From Candidatus Omnitrophota bacterium (lineage in GTDB: Bacteria > Omnitrophota > Gorgyraeia > Duberdicusellales > Duberdicusellaceae), in NCBI GenBank assembly GCA_021163425.1, contig JAGGWS010000057.1, positions 1-54,763 on the forward strand: a stretch of DNA of 54,763 bases, written 5' to 3'. How positions within the stretch are numbered: the first letter of the stretch is position 1; every line of letters starts with the position of its first letter. The notes under the pieces are model-generated. The model saw nothing but the letters and a program-made list of their open reading frames with translations, had not been told where the DNA came from and did not search any database. The position numbers were made by a program, and so were the translations under genes. Below, in pieces: positions 51,218 to 54,763 of this stretch.

Positions 51218-51271
51218 CTGTAGAGCAGCTCATAGGGATTACTCTTGCAGAGTAGTTCATAGTTGATAGTA
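51218..51271. repeat. degenerate 27-bp direct duplication
   Basis: ctgtagagcagctcatagggattactc / ttgcagagtagttcatagttgatagta, 17 of 27 positions identical by eye. Confidence 0.5.
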
Positions 51272-51310
51272 ATACTTCTGCAACATTTTAGTTTGAAACT
51301 GAAATGTTGC
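51271..51310. repeat. intergenic palindromic module A (second copy of sequence at 4907-4936)
   Basis: aatacttctgcaacattttagtttgaaactgaaatgttgc; hairpin gcaacattt/aaatgttgc and agttt/aaact; copy at 4907 reads aatacttctgcaacatttttgtttgaaact. Confidence 0.9.
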
Positions 51311-51431
51311 ATAGGATTAGGAATTTTAGCCAGAGAGAAGGAACAAACCTTTAATAAATAAACCTTTAACCTAGAAATCAAATGTTAACAATTTTAATTG
51401 CTATCGCAATAAATTTTGTTATATTTTTCCC

Positions 51432-51460
51432 ACTTTGAAAGTAAAATGTCAAGTTACGAA
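51432..51460. repeat. intergenic module B (second copy of sequence at 5029-5053)
   Basis: actttgaaagtaaaatgtcaagtta identical in both copies, here followed by cgaaaccc. Confidence 0.9.
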
Positions 51461-51501
51461 ACCCAGAGGTGAGACCCAAACCTGGCCGGAATCGATAGGC
51501 G

Positions 51502-51560
51502 ATAAACTATTTTACGAACGGGCATATTCGTAGAGATTCGTAAATTTGTAGATGGTTTAT
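51502..51560. repeat. imperfect inverted repeat
   Basis: ataaac...tttacgaa ... ttcgtaaa...gtttat; 8-bp core tttacgaa/ttcgtaaa perfect. Confidence 0.65.
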
Positions 51561-51656
51561 ACCCCAGATACTTTGAGGAAATAGGAGAATTCCAGATGAA
51601 ATATAAAAATAAAATAATATTGTAAACTCTACAGTTTTGTGGTAAATATATACAAT

Positions 51657-51911
51657 ATGAGTGCAAAATTTTCAATTAAAAGGATTTATAAAATAGGAGA
51701 ATTGCTGGCTTTAGCCGGAGAAGTAAAGAACGGAGTAATTAAAGAAGGCGATGTTGGCACTACTTGGGAAAATAGAAAGTTTACTATAGTAAAAATTGAG
51801 ACTAAAGATGGAAGTGTGCCTACTGCTCATAGGTTTCAAGAAGTGACCCTTATTATTAAGGGTATTCAGCACAAAGACTTAGCCCCTGGAGATCCATTAT
51901 ATATTGAATAA
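51657..51911 (+). CDS. small EF-Tu-domain-2-like (translation-factor beta-barrel) protein (ORF track start 51639)
   Basis: FSIKRIYKIGELLALAGEVKNGVIKEGDVG...IETKDGSVPTAHRFQEVTLIIKGIQHKDLAPGDPLYIE mirrors EF-Tu/SelB domain II pattern F.I...F.I...G.V..G.I..GD....KGI...DI..GD. Confidence 0.65.
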   Translation: MSAKFSIKRIYKIGELLALAGEVKNGVIKEGDVGTTWENRKFTIVKIETKDGSVPTAHRFQEVTLIIKGIQHKDLAPGDPLYIE

Positions 51912-51981
51912 TTATTAAAGGAAGAGATACCTATTACCTGCTTTCCTAATTTATTTACTTAAGTTTAAGAAAGGAGTAAAG

Positions 51982-52980
51982 ATGAAGAAAGAAGCAGAAG
52001 AAAGAAAAAAAGCTTTAGAGCTGGCTTTATCTCAAATAGAAAAGCAGTTTGGGAGAGGCTCAATTATGAAATTAGGAGGTTCTGTAAAGTTAGATGTAGA
52101 GGCTCTTCCTACGGGAATTCTTACTTTAGACAGAGCTTTAGGAGTTGGGGGCCTGCCCCGGGGGAGAGTGGTTGAGCTTTTTGGTCCAGAATCTTCAGGA
52201 AAAACTACCTTAGCTTTAAGTATAATAGCCGAAACTCAAAAGAAAGGAGGCATAGCTTCCTTTATTGATGCTGAACATGCTTTTGACCCAGCTTATGCTA
52301 AGATTATTGGAGTAAATTTAAACGACCTTCTAATTTCTCAGCCTGATACTGGAGAGCAAGCCTTAGAGATAACCGAGACTTTAGTCCGGTCTAATGCAGT
52401 AGACTTAATAGTTATTGATTCAGTAGCAGCTTTAGTCCCCCGGGCAGAGATAGAAGGAGATATGGGCGAGGCTCAGATAGGATTGCAAGCCCGGCTTATG
52501 TCTCAGGCTTTAAGAAAACTTACCGGAGCAATAAGTAAGTCTAAGACTGCAGTTATATTTATAAATCAGATAAGAGAAAAAATAGGAGTAATGTTTGGAA
52601 ACCCCGAAGTTACTCCTGGAGGGAGAGCTCTTAAATTCTATGCTTCAGTAAGGATAGATTTAAGAAAAATAGGAAGTATTATTTCTCAGGACAAAATTAT
52701 TGGAGCAAAAATTAGAGCAAAGATAGTAAAGAACAAGGTAGCTCCTCCTTTTAAAGAAGCTATTTTTGAAATTACTCATACTGAAGGGGTTTCTAAAATT
52801 GGTAATATAATAGATTGCGCTATAGATTTAGGGATAATTACTAAAAGTGGAAGCTGGTTTTCTTATCAGGATAAAAAATTAGCTCAGGGGAAAGAATCTA
52901 CTAAAAGTCGTTTAATCCAGGAGCCTAAACTTTTAGAAGAAATTTCTAAAAAAGTAGAAGAGAAGATACATTCTTCTTAA
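51982..52980 (+). CDS. recA: recombinase RecA
   Basis: [77 protein letters not shown]. Confidence 0.99.
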   Translation: MKKEAEERKKALELALSQIEKQFGRGSIMKLGGSVKLDVEALPTGILTLDRALGVGGLPRGRVVELFGPESSGKTTLALSIIAETQKKGGIASFIDAEHAFDPAYAKIIGVNLNDLLISQPDTGEQALEITETLVRSNAVDLIVIDSVAALVPRAEIEGDMGEAQIGLQARLMSQALRKLTGAISKSKTAVIFINQIREKIGVMFGNPEVTPGGRALKFYASVRIDLRKIGSIISQDKIIGAKIRAKIVKNKVAPPFKEAIFEITHTEGVSKIGNIIDCAIDLGIITKSGSWFSYQDKKLAQGKESTKSRLIQEPKLLEEISKKVEEKIHSS

Positions 52981-52996
52981 AGTTGAAAAAGGAGAA

Positions 52997-54415
52997 GTGA
53001 TGAAAAGGGTATTATTTTTAATTTTAACTATATTTTTAGTAGGGAGCTGCCCGCTATTAACCTGGGCTGAAAATATTCCTCTTCTTTCTTCAGAAGCTCA
53101 AACTATTAAGGTGGCTGAAAAAACAGGAAGAGCTGTAGTTACTATTAAGACTGAAGTTAGAGAAAGGGTAGGAGTTTATTTTCCTTTTGATGGATTTGGA
53201 GATGAATTTTTTAGAAGATTTTTTGAAGAGTTTTTTGGAGAGATTCCTGAAAGAGAGTTTAAAAGAATGGGTTTAGGCAGTGGAGTAATAATTGACAGAG
53301 AAGGTTATATTTTAACCAATGAGCATGTAGTGGATTCAGCAGACACTATAAGAGTGAGACTTTCTGATGGGAGAGAGTTTAAAGCTAAAATAATGGGTAG
53401 AGACGAACGTTCAGATTTAGCAGTGATAAAGATAGAGGCTCATAACCTTCCTGTGGCTAAATTAGGAGACTCTGACCAATTGAAGATTGGTCAGTGGGTT
53501 CTGGCAATTGGTAATCCTTTTGGTTTTGTAATTGAAGGAAGCCAACCCACTGTAACCTTAGGAGTAATAAGTGCTCTTCACCGGGATATACCTTCTTTGG
53601 GTTATAGAAACAGGAGTTATTCTGATTTAATTCAGACTGATGCTGCCATTAATCCAGGAAATTCTGGTGGCCCTCTGGTAGATATGGAGGGAAGAGTTAT
53701 TGGGATAAATGTGGCTATAATCTCTACTTCCGGCGGTTATCAGGGGTTAGGTTTTGCTATTCCTATAAATAAAGCAAAAAGAATTCTTAACAAGCTCATA
53801 AAGGGAGAGAGAATAACTTATGGATGGTTGGGAGTAGCTATTCAAAATTTAAACCAGGATTTAAGGAATTATTTTGGCTTAAGAGAAGCAAAAGGGGTGA
53901 TAATAATTAGAATTTTCCCTGACTCTCCAGCTGAAAAAGCAGGTTTAAGGGAAGGAGATTTAATCTTGGCAGTAGATGGAGAAAAAGTTAGAACATCTTC
54001 AGATTTAGTGAGGTTAGTGAGCGAGAAGGCACCAGGCAGTAAGGTAGATCTTAGAATATTGAGGAAAAATAAGTATTTAAATGTAAAAGTAATTTTGGGA
54101 GAAAGACCCCAGGAGGAAAGTCTAGTTCAAGAGAAAGTCTTTAGATTTAGAGGTATGGAGGTAGAAGATATCACTCCTTCTTTAAGAAGAGAATATAATT
54201 TGTATTCTGAAGAAGGCGTAGTAGTAACTTATGTAGAACCAGATTCTCCTGCTGATAGAGCAGGAATTTTACCTTCTGATGTAATAATAAGTATAGAAGG
54301 AGAAAGAATCAGGAATAAGAAAGACTTTTTACAGATAGTGCAAAATATAGAAGGAGATTGTTTAGTAAAGACTAATAGAGGTTTCTTTGTAATTAGAGAA
54401 GAAAGTGGGAGATGA
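52997..54415 (+). CDS. HtrA/DegP-type S1C serine protease with two PDZ domains
   Basis: Signal peptide; GLGSGVIIDREGYILTNEHVV, RSDLAVIKIE, QTDAAINPGNSGGPLVDMEGRVIGIN; GWLGVAIQNL and second PDZ GVVVTYVEPDSPADRAGILPSDVI. Confidence 0.95.
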   Translation: MMKRVLFLILTIFLVGSCPLLTWAENIPLLSSEAQTIKVAEKTGRAVVTIKTEVRERVGVYFPFDGFGDEFFRRFFEEFFGEIPEREFKRMGLGSGVIIDREGYILTNEHVVDSADTIRVRLSDGREFKAKIMGRDERSDLAVIKIEAHNLPVAKLGDSDQLKIGQWVLAIGNPFGFVIEGSQPTVTLGVISALHRDIPSLGYRNRSYSDLIQTDAAINPGNSGGPLVDMEGRVIGINVAIISTSGGYQGLGFAIPINKAKRILNKLIKGERITYGWLGVAIQNLNQDLRNYFGLREAKGVIIIRIFPDSPAEKAGLREGDLILAVDGEKVRTSSDLVRLVSEKAPGSKVDLRILRKNKYLNVKVILGERPQEESLVQEKVFRFRGMEVEDITPSLRREYNLYSEEGVVVTYVEPDSPADRAGILPSDVIISIEGERIRNKKDFLQIVQNIEGDCLVKTNRGFFVIREESGR

Positions 54416-54763
54416 GCTAAAAAAAGCTAAAAATTTAGCCTTTAGACTCCTTAAATATAGAGATCGCTCAGAAAAGGAAATTGTTAACAGATTAAAGAAG
54501 AAGAAAGTATCCAGGGAAGTAATAGAGAAGGTAATAGCGGAACTGAAAAGTTTGTCCTTGTTAGATGATAGAAAGTTTGCTAAAAGTTGGATTCAGGAAA
54601 GAATAAGGAAAGGCTATGGTTTATTAAAAATAAAGGTTGAACTAAAAGAAAAAGGAATAGACCAAGATTTATTAGAAGATTTATTGGAAGATATCAATAA
54701 GGACGAATGGGTCCTTCCTCAGATAAAAGAGTTAGCCCAAAAAAGAATAAAGAAGTATAATAA
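54405..54763 (+). CDS. recX: RecX-like regulatory protein (3' truncated by window)
   Basis: GTG start; LKKAKNLAFRLLKYRDRSEKEIVNRLKKKKVSREVIEKVIAELKSLSLLDDRKFAKSWIQERIRKGYGLLKIKVELKEKGI, open to the end. Confidence 0.85.
   Translation, partial: MGDELKKAKNLAFRLLKYRDRSEKEIVNRLKKKKVSREVIEKVIAELKSLSLLDDRKFAKSWIQERIRKGYGLLKIKVELKEKGIDQDLLEDLLEDINKDEWVLPQIKELAQKRIKKYN

Noticed and set aside
51097-51381. 94-aa minus-strand ORF in the recO-recA gap
   Set aside because: Low-complexity translation, no motif, overlaps shared palindromic repeat DNA; treated as noncoding.

Overview
This is a 54.8-kb AT-rich bacterial chromosome segment. It is dominated by housekeeping genes, almost all on the + strand; the only convincing minus-strand gene is a PIN-domain gene at 3237-3809. 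Order: NIL-domain C-terminal fragment; zinc-ribbon PilZ protein; divergent GroES-like protein; two tandem CNNM/CorC-type transporters; PIN protein; rplM-rpsI; a 370-bp repeat-rich gap; argC-argJ-argB-rsmE-mtaB; tRNA-Thr, rpmG, tRNA-Trp; then one very long transcription/translation supercluster secE-nusG-rplKAJL-rpoBC-rpsLG-fusA-tuf-(S10, spc and alpha r-protein genes)-secY-adk-map-infA-rpmJ-rpsMKD-rpoA-rplQ. After that come an aconitase/IPM-dehydratase-type gene pair interrupted by pilT, isocitrate dehydrogenase and malate dehydrogenase; a receiver protein plus GAF-HD-GYP protein; a glycolipid/acyltransferase/GT2 cluster; pcm, a small membrane protein, recO; a second repeat-rich gap of about 580 bp; a small EF-Tu-domain-2-like protein, recA, an HtrA protease and a truncated recX. 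I found no CRISPR array, prophage or intact transposon. The least-explained signal is a modular palindromic sequence shared by the three longest intergenic gaps (about 4907-5100, 44783-44823 inverted, 51271-51510), in one case fused to a 10-unit octamer tandem array. Other items worth checking are the standalone EF-Tu-domain-2-like ORF, the archaeal-type RNA-ligase-partner PIN protein, pilT inside a dehydratase subunit pair, and a Cys cluster in EF-Tu. Taxonomy cannot be fixed from this window alone. All functional calls come from reading motifs, with no database search.
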